Part shown: positions 34,525-44,040 of the stretch, in pieces
Numbering within the stretch: the first letter of the stretch is position 1
How the letters are laid out: the number at the start of each line of letters is the position of its first letter
NCBI GenBank assembly: GCA_900539455.1
Contig: UQCD01000008.1
Location: 26,857 to 90,856, forward strand
DNA from: an uncultured Eubacteriales bacterium
Lineage (GTDB): Bacteria > Bacillota > Clostridia > Lachnospirales > Lachnospiraceae
Length of the DNA: 64,000 nt
Direction: 5' to 3'
The notes under the pieces: generated by a model
Told to the model about the DNA's origin: nothing
The model's database searches: none
What the model saw: the letters and a program-made list of their open reading frames with translations, nothing else
Made by a program: the position numbers and the translations under genes

Positions 34525-37201
34525 GTTTGAGAGTAGTGTAATTTCATATGGTAGTAAAACTCTATCTGGTCGTACGCCCTCTATCTCTGCGTTTGAGAGT
34601 AGTGTAATTTCATATGGTAGTAAAACCATTTTCAACGCATAATCTGTAGCCGTTTCGTTTGAGAGTAGTGTAATTTCATATGGTAGTAAAACACAATGTT
34701 TACAAATTATAATTTTATCCACGTTTGAGAGTAGTGTAATTTCATATGGTAGTAAAACACAAATATTCATCTGCAGGTATAATAAGCTGTTTGAGAGTAG
34801 TGTAATTTCATATGGTAGTAAAACCAAAAAGAAACATATGAAAAGCTTACTGAAGTTTGAGAGTAGTGTAATTTCATATGGTAGTAAAACCTGAACGCAA
34901 GGAACAAGCGAACAAAGCACGTTTGAGAGTAGTGTAATTTCATATGGTAGTAAAACAGGATAGCTTGATGCTCTATCAAAAGACATGTTTGAGAGTAGTG
35001 TAATTTCATATGGTAGTAAAACTTTTACACCGTGCGTAGGTTTCCATTCTTGGTTTGAGAGTAGTGTAATTTCATATGGTAGTAAAACAGATGTTGAAAA
35101 GATGTTGTATCTGCTTGAGTTTGAGAGTAGTGTAATTTCATATGGTAGTAAAACATTGCGTGTTCTTTCTCGGCAATCTGCTTCGTTTGAGAGTAGTGTA
35201 ATTTCATATGGTAGTAAAACATTTTCTTTAACTTTTTTAGTTAAAACATCGTTTGAGAGTAGTGTAATTTCATATGGTAGTAAAACTTTTATTTTTTCAA
35301 TTATAAGGCTATGCACGTTTGAGAGTAGTGTAATTTCATATGGTAGTAAAACTTTGCGAATGTGGAGTGTACATCATCGGCGGTTTGAGAGTAGTGTAAT
35401 TTCATATGGTAGTAAAACTCAAACTGCAGCTTAACGAGGATGATTATAGTTTGAGAGTAGTGTAATTTCATATGGTAGTAAAACAACCCCAAGTGTAGGT
35501 ATGAAGAAAATAACGTTTGAGAGTAGTGTAATTTCATATGGTAGTAAAACGTTGGAAAGCTGGTGTGGGTGCGAAGCAGAGTTTGAGAGTAGTGTAATTT
35601 CATATGGTAGTAAAACCGATGGAACAGACACCAACAACACACAGGTGTTTGAGAGTAGTGTAATTTCATATGGTAGTAAAACTATTTCGTGTTTCAAAGC
35701 ATATTTGTACATGTTTGAGAGTAGTGTAATTTCATATGGTAGTAAAACGACGAAAACGAGATAAACAACGCAGTTGTAGGTTTGAGAGTAGTGTAATTTC
35801 ATATGGTAGTAAAACATAAAACAGTTAGATATATCTTTTTATTTTGTTTGAGAGTAGTGTAATTTCATATGGTAGTAAAACAATAGACAAAAATAGGATT
35901 GCATTTTTTAAGTTTGAGAGTAGTGTAATTTCATATGGTAGTAAAACTCCTTTTGGGACTATTGCTGTTAATGTTGCGTTTGAGAGTAGTGTAATTTCAT
36001 ATGGTAGTAAAACATAGAAAAAATGTTAACTGATTTTAATAACGTTTGAGAGTAGTGTAATTTCATATGGTAGTAAAACTAACAATACCACCATTATACA
36101 CTCACTCAAGTTTGAGAGTAGTGTAATTTCATATGGTAGTAAAACTAACAATACCACCATTATACACTCACTCAAGTTTGAGAGTAGTGTAATTTCATAT
36201 GGTAGTAAAACCTTCCACTTCTGAGGTGTAACAAGTTCATAGTTTGAGAGTAGTGTAATTTCATATGGTAGTAAAACAAAATAATTCCACGAAAGATTAA
36301 CGGCATTGTTTGAGAGTAGTGTAATTTCATATGGTAGTAAAACGCAGTCAAAAAAAGTAAAAGAGTACCCGAAGTTTGAGAGTAGTGTAATTTCATATGG
36401 TAGTAAAACGGTCGAACAGCATACCATTTATTAACACCAGTTTGAGAGTAGTGTAATTTCATATGGTAGTAAAACAGTTAAAAAATCAATAAATAATGAA
36501 TCGTCGTTTGAGAGTAGTGTAATTTCATATGGTAGTAAAACTGTTGGTGGAACTTTTATTCCACTTGGGCTGTTTGAGAGTAGTGTAATTTCATATGGTA
36601 GTAAAACTTGACACTACTTACACTCTGGGTATCTCAAGTTTGAGAGTAGTGTAATTTCATATGGTAGTAAAACTTTAAGCTCATCATTAGCCATCTCTTT
36701 GTAGTTTGAGAGTAGTGTAATTTCATATGGTAGTAAAACTAACTTAGCGTATGAATTTCAATTTATGCGGTTTGAGAGTAGTGTAATTTCATATGGTAGT
36801 AAAACGTTGCAGAAATAAAGCGAAGCAATAGAGCGGTTTGAGAGTAGTGTAATTTCATATGGTAGTAAAACCATTCCAATAGCCAAAGAGCTGGCGGAGA
36901 AGTTTGAGAGTAGTGTAATTTCATATGGTAGTAAAACTAAATATCTAACCTACAATTTCATAAACAAGTTTGAGAGTAGTGTAATTTCATATGGTAGTAA
37001 AACCGGATTCTGTGGTGTTATCAAGCTGGCATAGTTTGAGAGTAGTGTAATTTCATATGGTAGTAAAACAACAACAAGCAACAATAAAACAGCGAGAATG
37101 TTTGAGAGTAGTGTAATTTCATATGGTAGTAAAACAACCCCAAGTGTAGGTATGAAGAAAATAACGTTTGAGAGTAGTGTAATTTCATATGGTAGTAGTG
37201 T
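34525..37201 (+). CRISPR. Type II-A CRISPR array: 41 repeats, 40 spacers
   Basis: 36-bp repeats begin GTTTGAGAG and end GGTAGTAAAAC, with a 66-bp period. All spacers are 30 nt except one of 31 nt (35749-35779). I found the first 40 repeats identical by eye. The last (37166-37201) keeps the first 32 bases and ends GTGT, which marks the leader-distal end and so plus-strand transcription. Two spacers are duplicated: 36080-36109 equals 36146-36175, and 35485-35514 equals 37136-37165, leaving 38 distinct spacers. Apparent proteins with repeated SSVISYGSKT or LLPYEITLLSN are translations of the repeat. Confidence 0.99.
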
Positions 37202-37246
37202 ATTCCATATGGTGGAAAAAATTAAGTTTGAGGAGTGGATAAAAAC
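37195..37246 (+). repeat. Decayed repeat remnants after the array
   Basis: Overlapping the end of repeat 41, GTAGTGTATTCCATATGGTG resembles the repeat core, and at 37226 GTTTGAGGAGTGGATAAAAA resembles a repeat start. They look like eroded older units. Confidence 0.55.
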
Positions 37247-37252
37247 TGGAAG

Positions 37253-37296
37253 ACCCCTTAATTAAGTGCCACTTAATGAAAGTTTGGGGTTATTTC
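37253..37296 (+). terminator. Possible terminator of the pre-crRNA
   Basis: Nested hairpin: ACCCC (37253-37257) with GGGGT (37286-37290), and inside it ATTAAGT-GCC-ACTTAAT. The T tract (TATTTCT) is weak. Confidence 0.4.
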
Positions 37297-37370
37297 TATG
37301 AATAAAATAGTTGAGATGTCGTAAGAAAGGGGAAATAGGAGTGAATAAATGTAAATTGCAAAAAATCACA

Positions 37371-37395
37371 AAAAAAAGCACCCGAGCTTTCCTAA
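37371..37395 (-). terminator. Terminator of tRNA-Lys
   Basis: On the minus strand AAAGC, loop TCGGGT, GCTTT, then TTTTT, 24 nt after the tRNA. Confidence 0.75.
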
Positions 37396-37418
37396 ATAAA
37401 GACCGGATACCTTTCAAG

Positions 37419-37491
37419 TGCGCGATCAGGGGTTCGAACCCTGGACACCCTGATTAAGAGTCAGGTGCTCTACCAACTGAGCTAATCGCGC
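37419..37491 (-). tRNA. tRNA-Lys (anticodon CTT)
   Basis: A 73-nt cloverleaf. Acceptor GCGCGAT pairs with ATCGCGC, discriminator A. The D arm is AGCTCAGTTGGTAGAGC, the anticodon loop CTCTTAA gives CTT, and the T arm has GGTTCGAACCC. CCA is not encoded. Its 3' end faces the CRISPR array. Confidence 0.97.
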
Positions 37492-37522
37492 TTAAAATTT
37501 CTTTTGCCTTAACGCAAGAGTC

Positions 37523-37551
37523 ATTATATAAGATTGTACAAAAAAAAGCAA
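37523..37551 (-). promoter_or_regulatory. Promoter of tRNA-Lys
   Basis: On the minus strand TTGCTT (37551-37546), 17 nt, TATAAT (37528-37523), 31 bp before the tRNA. Confidence 0.75.
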
Positions 37552-37886
37552 GTGTTTTTTTGATTTTTTTTAAAAAAAATTAAAAAAAAATTAAAGTTTG
37601 TTTATAAACCTTAAAATAAAGAGAAAACCAACCATTAAATCAGCAAATAAATCATTCATTAAGGCAGCTCACAAATCAACCCTCTAAATCAACCCATCAA
37701 ATCAGCCACCTAAATCAACTCATTAATCAATCCTCAATTAAAATCTATCAACTAAAACTTAATCCGGTCCCATAAAATATGTAAATAAAATAAAAATTAT
37801 TAAATATATTTATAATTTGTCCAAAACTCTTTAAAAACTTGCAAAAGATTGTTATACTAGAACAAAGAAAATTTTGGGAGACTATT
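37552..37886. other. Noncoding region with degenerate AAATCAAC-like repeats, G-poor plus strand
   Basis: Between the tRNA promoter and the AI-2E gene. From about 37630 to 37755 the plus strand nearly lacks G and carries many spaced variants of AAATCAACC or AAATCAGC. No ORF, terminator or promoter is convincing here. The AI-2E Shine-Dalgarno closes the region. Confidence 0.55.
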
Positions 37887-39143
37887 ATGAAACACAAATT
37901 CAAAAAAAATGACAAATATTTTACGATTTCTGTATATGCACTGGTAGTTATATTGCTGGCTGCTATAGGGATAAAGATTATTGTTAGCTGGAGTGATACT
38001 CAGAAATTTGTATCTACATTAATAGGTGTTTTAACACCATTTTTATTGGGATTTTTTATTGCCTACATTATTAATCCACTTGCAAAGTTTATAAATCAGA
38101 GTATTTTAAGGAAGCTGTTTAGAATTAAAAATAGAACGGTTAGAAAGGTTATATCGATTTTATTATCGTATATCATAGTCTTTGGTATGATTGCTACGAT
38201 AATATTTTATATTATTCCACAGATTGCAGACACACTTACACAGATAAGTACATTTATAGAAAGTGCACAGACTGGTTATAACAGGCTGATTGCACAGATT
38301 AGACTTATTGAAGAAAAAAATCCAAGCTGGGATTTTCAGGCAATATATGATTTTATAGAAAAGATACCAAGTGTTGTTTCTGAGTTTATTACAAAGCAGC
38401 TTCCACAGATAGTGCCTGCTGTGTTTAGCACCTCGGTATCAGTTATAACCGGAGTTATTGATTTCTTCATTGCGGTAATAGTATCTATGTATATGCTTAT
38501 AGACAAGCCACATTTGATTAACAATGCAAAAAAGCTGGTGTATGTTCTTTTCGGAACAGATAAGGGTGACAGAATAGTTACTACTGCTGGTGAATGTAAT
38601 AAGATATTTGGTGATTTTATTATTGGAAAGATGATAGATTCACTTATTATTGGAGTTTTGTGCTGGATTGCAATGACGGTCCTTAACATTCCATACGCAT
38701 TAGTTATTAGTGTTATTGTAGGAATTACAAATATGATTCCATACTTTGGACCATTTATTGGTGCTATACCAGGAGTTGTATTGCTTATTATAGTAGATAT
38801 AAAATTTGCAGTTATCTTTGGTATTCTTATATTTATATTACAGCAGTTCGACGGCTTGTACTTAGGACCAAAGATTTTGGGAGAAAGCACAGGACTTCGT
38901 CCAATATGGATTATTTTTGCCATAACCGTAGGTGGCTGGCTGGCTGGTGTAGTTGGTATGTTCTTAGGAGTACCGGTTGTAGCGGTTATTTCCTTCCTTA
39001 TTGACAGAAGTTTAAAATTGCGTATTAAGAAAAAGAATATTGTTTTTGAGGAGGATAAAGAAACCGGAATACTTAGCAGGCAGGGAATTATTGTAGATGA
39101 AACTGAGTATCAGGTGGAGGTAGTGGACGAAGAGGGCGAGTAG
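37887..39143 (+). CDS. AI-2E/PerM-family membrane transporter
   Basis: 418 residues with about eight hydrophobic segments. The family pattern is clear: LIGVLTPFLLGFFIAYIINP near the start, NIPYALVISVIVGITNMIPY and FGPFIGAIPG in the conserved central pair, and LGVPVVAVISFLIDR at the end. Members export small molecules or Na+; the name AI-2E does not prove autoinducer transport, although luxS is in this window. TTG at 37839 opens the frame, but GGGAG 6 nt before ATG 37887 decides the start. The C-terminal 40 residues are acidic and cytoplasmic. Confidence 0.88.
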   Translation: MKHKFKKNDKYFTISVYALVVILLAAIGIKIIVSWSDTQKFVSTLIGVLTPFLLGFFIAYIINPLAKFINQSILRKLFRIKNRTVRKVISILLSYIIVFGMIATIIFYIIPQIADTLTQISTFIESAQTGYNRLIAQIRLIEEKNPSWDFQAIYDFIEKIPSVVSEFITKQLPQIVPAVFSTSVSVITGVIDFFIAVIVSMYMLIDKPHLINNAKKLVYVLFGTDKGDRIVTTAGECNKIFGDFIIGKMIDSLIIGVLCWIAMTVLNIPYALVISVIVGITNMIPYFGPFIGAIPGVVLLIIVDIKFAVIFGILIFILQQFDGLYLGPKILGESTGLRPIWIIFAITVGGWLAGVVGMFLGVPVVAVISFLIDRSLKLRIKKKNIVFEEDKETGILSRQGIIVDETEYQVEVVDEEGE

Positions 39144-39195
39144 GAGTGTAGAAAGATTAACAGACAGCTAGTAGGCTGCATAAAACAATAATAAA

Positions 39196-39262
39196 AAAAT
39201 CGCTGTAGTCAGACTTGGTAAGTATTTTATGCCAGAGTAAGCCACAGCGATTTTATAATTTA
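39196..39262. terminator. Bidirectional terminator
   Basis: AAAATCGCTGT (39196-39206) pairs with ACAGCGATTTT (39244-39254); A and T tracts flank both sides, fitting convergent AI-2E and trmB genes. Confidence 0.75.
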
Positions 39263-39369
39263 CTTCTAAATTCTTTACAATGATTTTTTAGTCTAACTTA
39301 TTGCAATAGTCTGTTTAGTCTTTTGTTTCACAATATTTTTTTCTATCATTATGTAATAAGCTTTTGAAA

Positions 39370-40005
39370 CTATCGTTTTGCAATAAGCTTATTAATATTA
39401 TTCCCCATTGATGAAAACTTTTCTTCGTATTCAGTCATTACATTACCCTCATTCATATCACTGTGATGGAGGTCACGGGTGTATTTAGTGATTTCCCAGT
39501 TTGCCATAGGGATTTGCTCAAGGGAAAAGTCAAAAAGCATATTGTTATCAGTTTTAAACTCTACAATTCCGTCTGGCTTTAATATCTTGTCATAGCGGGC
39601 AAAAAATTCCTTTGAAGTAAGACGGCGCTTTGCGTGTCTGTCCTTTGGCCACGGGTCTGAGAAATTAAGATAAATACGGGAAATTTCATTTTCATCAAAT
39701 ATCTCACAGATGTTTTCAGCGTCCATTCTAATAAAGAACAGATTATTTATATCCAGCTCAGCTCTTTTCTCAATGGCACGAACTAAAACACTGGAATATT
39801 TTTCAATACCAATATAGTTGATAGTTGGATTCATAGCAGCAAGAGTGGTAATAAATTTACCCTTTCCCATACCGACCTCTATATAAATAGGATTTTCATT
39901 TCCGAAAACCTCTGACCATTTTCCTTTATAAATTTCTGGTGTATCTATTGTAAATTGGCTGGCAGCAATAGTTTCTCTTGAACCTTTTACATTTCTAAGT
40001 CGCAT
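39370..40005 (-). CDS. trmB: tRNA (guanine-N7)-methyltransferase
   Basis: A 211-residue enzyme that makes m7G46 in tRNA. The SAM-binding loop EVGMGKGKF and the family signature NFSDPWPKDRHAKRRL are present; DNNMLFDFSL and TEYEEKF lie near the C-terminus. The frame is open to 40149, but the family start MRLRNVKGS at 40005 with AAAGG 8 nt upstream is preferred, and the extra 48 residues do not resemble TrmB. Monocistronic. Confidence 0.95.
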   Translation of the reverse strand: MRLRNVKGSRETIAASQFTIDTPEIYKGKWSEVFGNENPIYIEVGMGKGKFITTLAAMNPTINYIGIEKYSSVLVRAIEKRAELDINNLFFIRMDAENICEIFDENEISRIYLNFSDPWPKDRHAKRRLTSKEFFARYDKILKPDGIVEFKTDNNMLFDFSLEQIPMANWEITKYTRDLHHSDMNEGNVMTEYEEKFSSMGNNINKLIAKR

Positions 40006-40223
40006 AAAATTAACCTTTCTGTGTGTAAACATATAATATATCCCTAGAATGGTATCATATAAGGAAAAATATTTCAAATTTAATTGCAGATTCATATTTA
40101 AAATCCATAGAAAAGGCTTATATTTGTAAAATTTCCATACAATTTTCAAGCGTACCTCATATAATGATTAAAAAATGTATAAAAACTGAAAATATTCATT
40201 TGGAGGGTTTTATTTTTTTATCA

Positions 40224-40258
40224 TTGGTAGTATAATTCGCTTGTGAAATATATCACAA
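40224..40258 (+). promoter_or_regulatory. V-ATPase promoter with Crp/Fnr-like palindrome
   Basis: TATAAT (40231-40236) is the best -10, with no good -35. Four nt later TTGTGA-AATATA-TCACAA (40241-40258) is a perfect palindrome of the TGTGA-N6-TCACA type recognised by Crp/Fnr-family regulators. An alternative reading is TTGGTA (40224), 17 nt, AATATA. A bound protein would block the promoter. Confidence 0.6.
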
Positions 40259-40282
40259 ATATCTTTCAAAGGAGGTAAGCTA

Positions 40283-40609
40283 ATGGAAGATAACAAGATT
40301 GATCAGGTCATTGAAAGTCTTTCCAGAATAGAAGCATCTGCGGTGGGTGTACAGCAGGACGCTGAAAAAGAAAAGACTGAATATGCAAGAAACATTGAAG
40401 AAAAAATTAAAAGGTTTGATGAGCAGCTTGATGGGCAGACACAAAAAGAACTTAAAGAGCTAGAAGATAACTTATCAAGTATTCATCAGAAAGAATTAGC
40501 CGATATGCGTAATGCCATATTAGATGAGGTTGCAGGTATTGAAGCTTCATATAATAGTAAACATGACCAGTGGGCCAAAGAAATATTTGAACAGATTATT
40601 AAGGAGTAG
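40283..40609 (+). CDS. V-type ATPase subunit G/H-like (peripheral stalk)
   Basis: A 108-residue, highly charged coiled coil (about 15-90, KEKTEYARNIEEKIKRFDEQ) of the type that pairs with subunit E in the stator stalk of V/A-type ATPases. First gene of a nine-gene operon, with GGAGG before ATG and 3 bp to the next gene. Sequence similarity alone is weak; position makes the call. Confidence 0.8.
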   Translation: MEDNKIDQVIESLSRIEASAVGVQQDAEKEKTEYARNIEEKIKRFDEQLDGQTQKELKELEDNLSSIHQKELADMRNAILDEVAGIEASYNSKHDQWAKEIFEQIIKE

Positions 40610-40612
40610 CTT

Positions 40613-41647
40613 ATGTTAAAAGTATTACAGTATGGTGGTCTGACTACAAAGGTACGCGCTATGCGAGGTAAGCTTTTAAAAAAGTCTGAATATCAAAGGC
40701 TCACAGAAGCAACTTCAGTCAGCGAGTTTGTAGACCAACTAAAAAAACATAAAACATATGAAGATGTTTTTGAAGAGGTGGACCCAGAGTTTATACACAG
40801 GGGTGAAATGGAGAAAATTCTTACATATAGCATATATAGAGATTTCTCTAAGATTTACAAATTTGCCAATATGGGACAAAGAAATTTTCTAAAGCTTTAC
40901 TTTATGAAATATGAAGTGGCTATGATAAAAAGAGCTATCAGAGGATTAAATTACGAAGACAGCCAGTCTTATTTTGACAAAGCAGAGGTAATATTTACAG
41001 AGTATTCCGATATTGATATTCAAGCAGTATATGATGCCACTACAGTTGAACAGATTATAGAGGCACTTAAAGGAACCTTGTATTATGAACCCCTAAAGAG
41101 TGTAAGTGAATATGCAGATCATACGATGTTTGATTATGAAATGGCATTAGACATATTTGCATTTAAATACCTTTGGAAAAAGAAAAAGGTATTTAATAGT
41201 AAGGAACAAAAAACTATATCAGAGTTTGTAGGAACAGATATTGATTTATTAAATGTATTGTGGATATACAGGGCTAAACAGTATTACAAGCTAAGTAATG
41301 CCAGAATATATGACATTATTATTCCTGTAAACTACAGAATAAAATCTGACCAGATTAAAGCGATTGTTGAGTCACAGGATATGAATGAGTTTATGACCAT
41401 CATTGAAAAGACAAAGCTGGGCACATATCTAAAGGAAGCCTCCCTTGGCATAAATGATTTAGAGAAGGCATACAGACAGGTAATGCACAAGCTTAACAAC
41501 AAGTCATTTAACTTAAACCCATATTCCATTGCCTGCGTAAATACATATATGTCAGAAAAAAATGAAGAAATTCAAAGACTGATAAAGATTGCAGAATCAA
41601 TTAGATATGGATATAAGCCAGATGTAATTATTGCAGAAATAATGTAA
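40613..41647 (+). CDS. ntpC: V-type ATPase subunit C (AC39/d family)
   Basis: A 344-residue helical protein that caps the rotor ring and links it to the central stalk. The V-ATPase AC39/d pattern is visible: start YGGLTTKVRAMRGKLLKKSE, the middle LKLYFMKYEVAMIKRAIRGL, and the end NPYSIACVNTYMSEKNEEIQ. Length is normal. Third and fourth repeats of the helical bundle are intact. Confidence 0.92.
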   Translation: MLKVLQYGGLTTKVRAMRGKLLKKSEYQRLTEATSVSEFVDQLKKHKTYEDVFEEVDPEFIHRGEMEKILTYSIYRDFSKIYKFANMGQRNFLKLYFMKYEVAMIKRAIRGLNYEDSQSYFDKAEVIFTEYSDIDIQAVYDATTVEQIIEALKGTLYYEPLKSVSEYADHTMFDYEMALDIFAFKYLWKKKKVFNSKEQKTISEFVGTDIDLLNVLWIYRAKQYYKLSNARIYDIIIPVNYRIKSDQIKAIVESQDMNEFMTIIEKTKLGTYLKEASLGINDLEKAYRQVMHKLNNKSFNLNPYSIACVNTYMSEKNEEIQRLIKIAESIRYGYKPDVIIAEIM

Positions 41648-41663
41648 ACCGAGGTGAAAAAGA

Positions 41664-43595
41664 TTGATAACAAAATTGAATTTTGTTAGTGTTACAGGGC
41701 CAAAATCAGACCTTGACAGAATGGTTAGCAAATATTTGTCAAAGTTTGAAATTCATTTGGAATATGCACCTAGTGAATTAAAAAGCTCTAACACACTACA
41801 TCCGTTTACAGAAGCGAACCCATACAAAGAGGTTTTAAGCAGAGGAGAAGAGCTTTTAGCCTTGACAGGTAGGGAACTTACTGATAAGCAAACGGAAGAA
41901 AAAAACGATTTTGAGAAATGTATTAGTGATTTATACGACAAATATGTTGCTCAGAAAAAATTAGAAGAGGAATACGATAAAAAGCTTTTAAGCCTTAATG
42001 AGCTGTTAAATAAGGTAATGCCATTCGTAGATATTGAGTACGATATTGATGATATTTTAAAGTTTAAGTACCTTAAATACAGATTTGGCAGAATACCAAA
42101 GGAGCATTATAAAAAGTTCGATGAATATGTATATGACAGCGTTGAATCAGTATTTGTAAAATCTATGGAGGATGACAAATATGTGTGGGGTGTGTATTTT
42201 GTCCCACAGATAGAAAAGGACAGCGTTGATGCAGCATACGCTTCATTACATTTTGAAAGAACCTATATGCCTAATGAGGTTACTGGTACTCCAAAGGAGG
42301 AATGTGACAAGGTTAGGGCAGAAATTGAACAGACACAAAATGAGCTTTCAGAGCTTAAAAAGAAGTTCAAAATTGAGCTTGAAGCAAATATAGAGGATTT
42401 GAAGGCAGCAGTTGCTACTGCAAGAGAGCATTCCTTTGCACATGAGATTAGAAAATATGCAGCATGTACAAAGGAATCAGGTATTTCCTACTATATTCTT
42501 TGTGGCTGGATGTCAAAGGAGGACTCAAAGGCCTTTGAAAAGCTTATTGCTGATAATGAGCCAGATACAATTTGTATTGTGGACGAACAGCATAAGGGTG
42601 TTGACTCAGAGCCGCCTACAAAGCTTAAAAATCCAAAGTTGTTCAAACCATTTGAAATGTATATAAGAATGTATGGTATACCTTCTTACAACGAAATTGA
42701 CCCAACAATATTTGTAGCACTTACTTATTCCTTTATATTCGGCGCAATGTTCGGCGATGTAGGACATGGATTGTTGCTGCTTATAGGTGGTTTGCTTCTT
42801 TACAAAATAAAGAAAATAAATCTTGCTGCGATTATTGCAAGTGCAGGATTTTTCTCAACAATATTCGGTTTTATGTTTGGCTCAATATTCGGATTTGAAG
42901 ATATTATAAAGCCGATTTGGTTAAGACCAATGTCAGCAATGACCAATTTACCATTTATTGGAACACTTAACACTGTATTTATAGTAGCAATCGCCTTTGG
43001 TATGGGACTTATTCTTATAGCAATGATACTTAATATGATTAATGCTATAAAGGCTGGAGAAAAGGGCAGACTTATATTCGATACAAACGGATTAATGGGC
43101 TTTATTTTCTACGGGGCAGTAGTTTTATGTATAGTGTTGTTTATGACAGGAAATAAACTTCCTGGGGCAATAGTGCTTTTAGTAATGTTTGGTATTCCAC
43201 TTATACTAATTGCATTTAAAGAGCCTATTATCAACAAGCTTAACAAAAAGAAGGAGCTTATTGAGGGCGGAAAAGGAATGTTTGTAGTTCAGACTTTCTT
43301 TGAATTATTTGAACTTTTGTTAAGTTATTTTTCAAACACCTTATCCTTTGTCAGAGTTGGCGCTTTTGCAGTTTCGCATGCGGCAATGATGGAGGTTGTA
43401 ATGATGCTTGCAGGAGCTGAAAATGGAGGTTCAGGTAATATAATAGTAATCATCATCGGAAACTTATTTGTTTGCGGTCTTGAAGGACTTATAGTTGGTA
43501 TTCAGGTACTTCGTCTTGAATACTATGAAATGTTTAGCAGGTTCTATAAGGGCGATGGACGAGAGTTCAAGGCTTATGGACGAGAAAAAAAGTAG
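41664..43595 (+). CDS. ntpI: V-type ATPase subunit I (a subunit)
   Basis: A 643-residue stator and ion-channel subunit. The N-terminal 330 residues are cytoplasmic with coiled coils; the C-terminal part carries about seven membrane helices, with FGAMFGDVGHGLLLLIGGLL, ISFVRVGAFAVSHAAMMEV-like and EGLIVGIQVLRLEYYEMFSR. The conserved Arg in FVRVGAFA and Arg near LRLEYYE line the ion path. Start is TTG at 41664 after GAGGTG. Typical length. Confidence 0.95.
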   Translation: MITKLNFVSVTGPKSDLDRMVSKYLSKFEIHLEYAPSELKSSNTLHPFTEANPYKEVLSRGEELLALTGRELTDKQTEEKNDFEKCISDLYDKYVAQKKLEEEYDKKLLSLNELLNKVMPFVDIEYDIDDILKFKYLKYRFGRIPKEHYKKFDEYVYDSVESVFVKSMEDDKYVWGVYFVPQIEKDSVDAAYASLHFERTYMPNEVTGTPKEECDKVRAEIEQTQNELSELKKKFKIELEANIEDLKAAVATAREHSFAHEIRKYAACTKESGISYYILCGWMSKEDSKAFEKLIADNEPDTICIVDEQHKGVDSEPPTKLKNPKLFKPFEMYIRMYGIPSYNEIDPTIFVALTYSFIFGAMFGDVGHGLLLLIGGLLLYKIKKINLAAIIASAGFFSTIFGFMFGSIFGFEDIIKPIWLRPMSAMTNLPFIGTLNTVFIVAIAFGMGLILIAMILNMINAIKAGEKGRLIFDTNGLMGFIFYGAVVLCIVLFMTGNKLPGAIVLLVMFGIPLILIAFKEPIINKLNKKKELIEGGKGMFVVQTFFELFELLLSYFSNTLSFVRVGAFAVSHAAMMEVVMMLAGAENGGSGNIIVIIIGNLFVCGLEGLIVGIQVLRLEYYEMFSRFYKGDGREFKAYGREKK

Positions 43596-43613
43596 ATTTT
43601 GGAGGACAAAAAA

Positions 43614-44039
43614 ATGGCTATTAAAATTACATTAATTATTGCACTTATTTTAACTTATGTTATTCCTTTTGGAGTATATGCAGCAGGAGAAAAGAATAAG
43701 GGAAGATACAAGAAGGCATTAGCAATTAATGTTATGTTATTCTTTGGAATACTTATTGTTGGTACAGTATTTGGCTTTGCAACAACAGCACAGGCTGCTG
43801 AAGAAACAGCACAGGCTGCTTCCTCTGCAACAGGTCTTGGATATATTGCAGCAGCATTATCAACAGGTCTTTCTTGTGTAGGTGGTGGTATTGCCGTAGC
43901 AAGTGCAGCCAGCGCAGCACTTGGTGCAATCAGTGAAGATTCAAGCATCTTAGGTAAGTCACTTATCTTCGTTGGTTTGGCAGAAGGTGTAGCCCTTTAC
44001 GGACTTATCATTTCATTTATGATTTTAGGTAAACTATAA
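43614..44039 (+). CDS. ntpK: V-type ATPase subunit K (proteolipid, rotor ring)
   Basis: 141 residues, four hydrophobic helices in two hairpins. The second hairpin carries the ion-binding Glu in GLAEGVALYGL; the first has none, as in the fused V-type proteolipids. The loop between helices 2 and 3 is Ala/Glu-rich (TTAQAAEETAQAAS). A TTG frame start at 43599 lies within the Shine-Dalgarno, so ATG 43614 after GGAGG is used. H+ or Na+ specificity cannot be told with confidence. Confidence 0.93.
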   Translation: MAIKITLIIALILTYVIPFGVYAAGEKNKGRYKKALAINVMLFFGILIVGTVFGFATTAQAAEETAQAASSATGLGYIAAALSTGLSCVGGGIAVASAASAALGAISEDSSILGKSLIFVGLAEGVALYGLIISFMILGKL

Positions 44040-44040
44040 G

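Noticed and set aside
34489..36462. Open frames on both strands with repeated peptides such as SSVISYGSKT, LLPYEITLLSN and MKLHYSQT
   Set aside because: They are translations of the CRISPR repeat. The 66-bp period is a multiple of three, which keeps frames open across units.
37419..37491. tRNA-Lys as integration site of a mobile CRISPR island
   Set aside because: The tRNA 3' end faces the array, but I found no copy of the tRNA end near 27700-28200, no integrase and no other mobile gene.
39370..40149. Longer TrmB with 48 extra N-terminal residues
   Set aside because: The extension does not resemble the family, and the internal ATG at 40005 has a Shine-Dalgarno and the conserved start.
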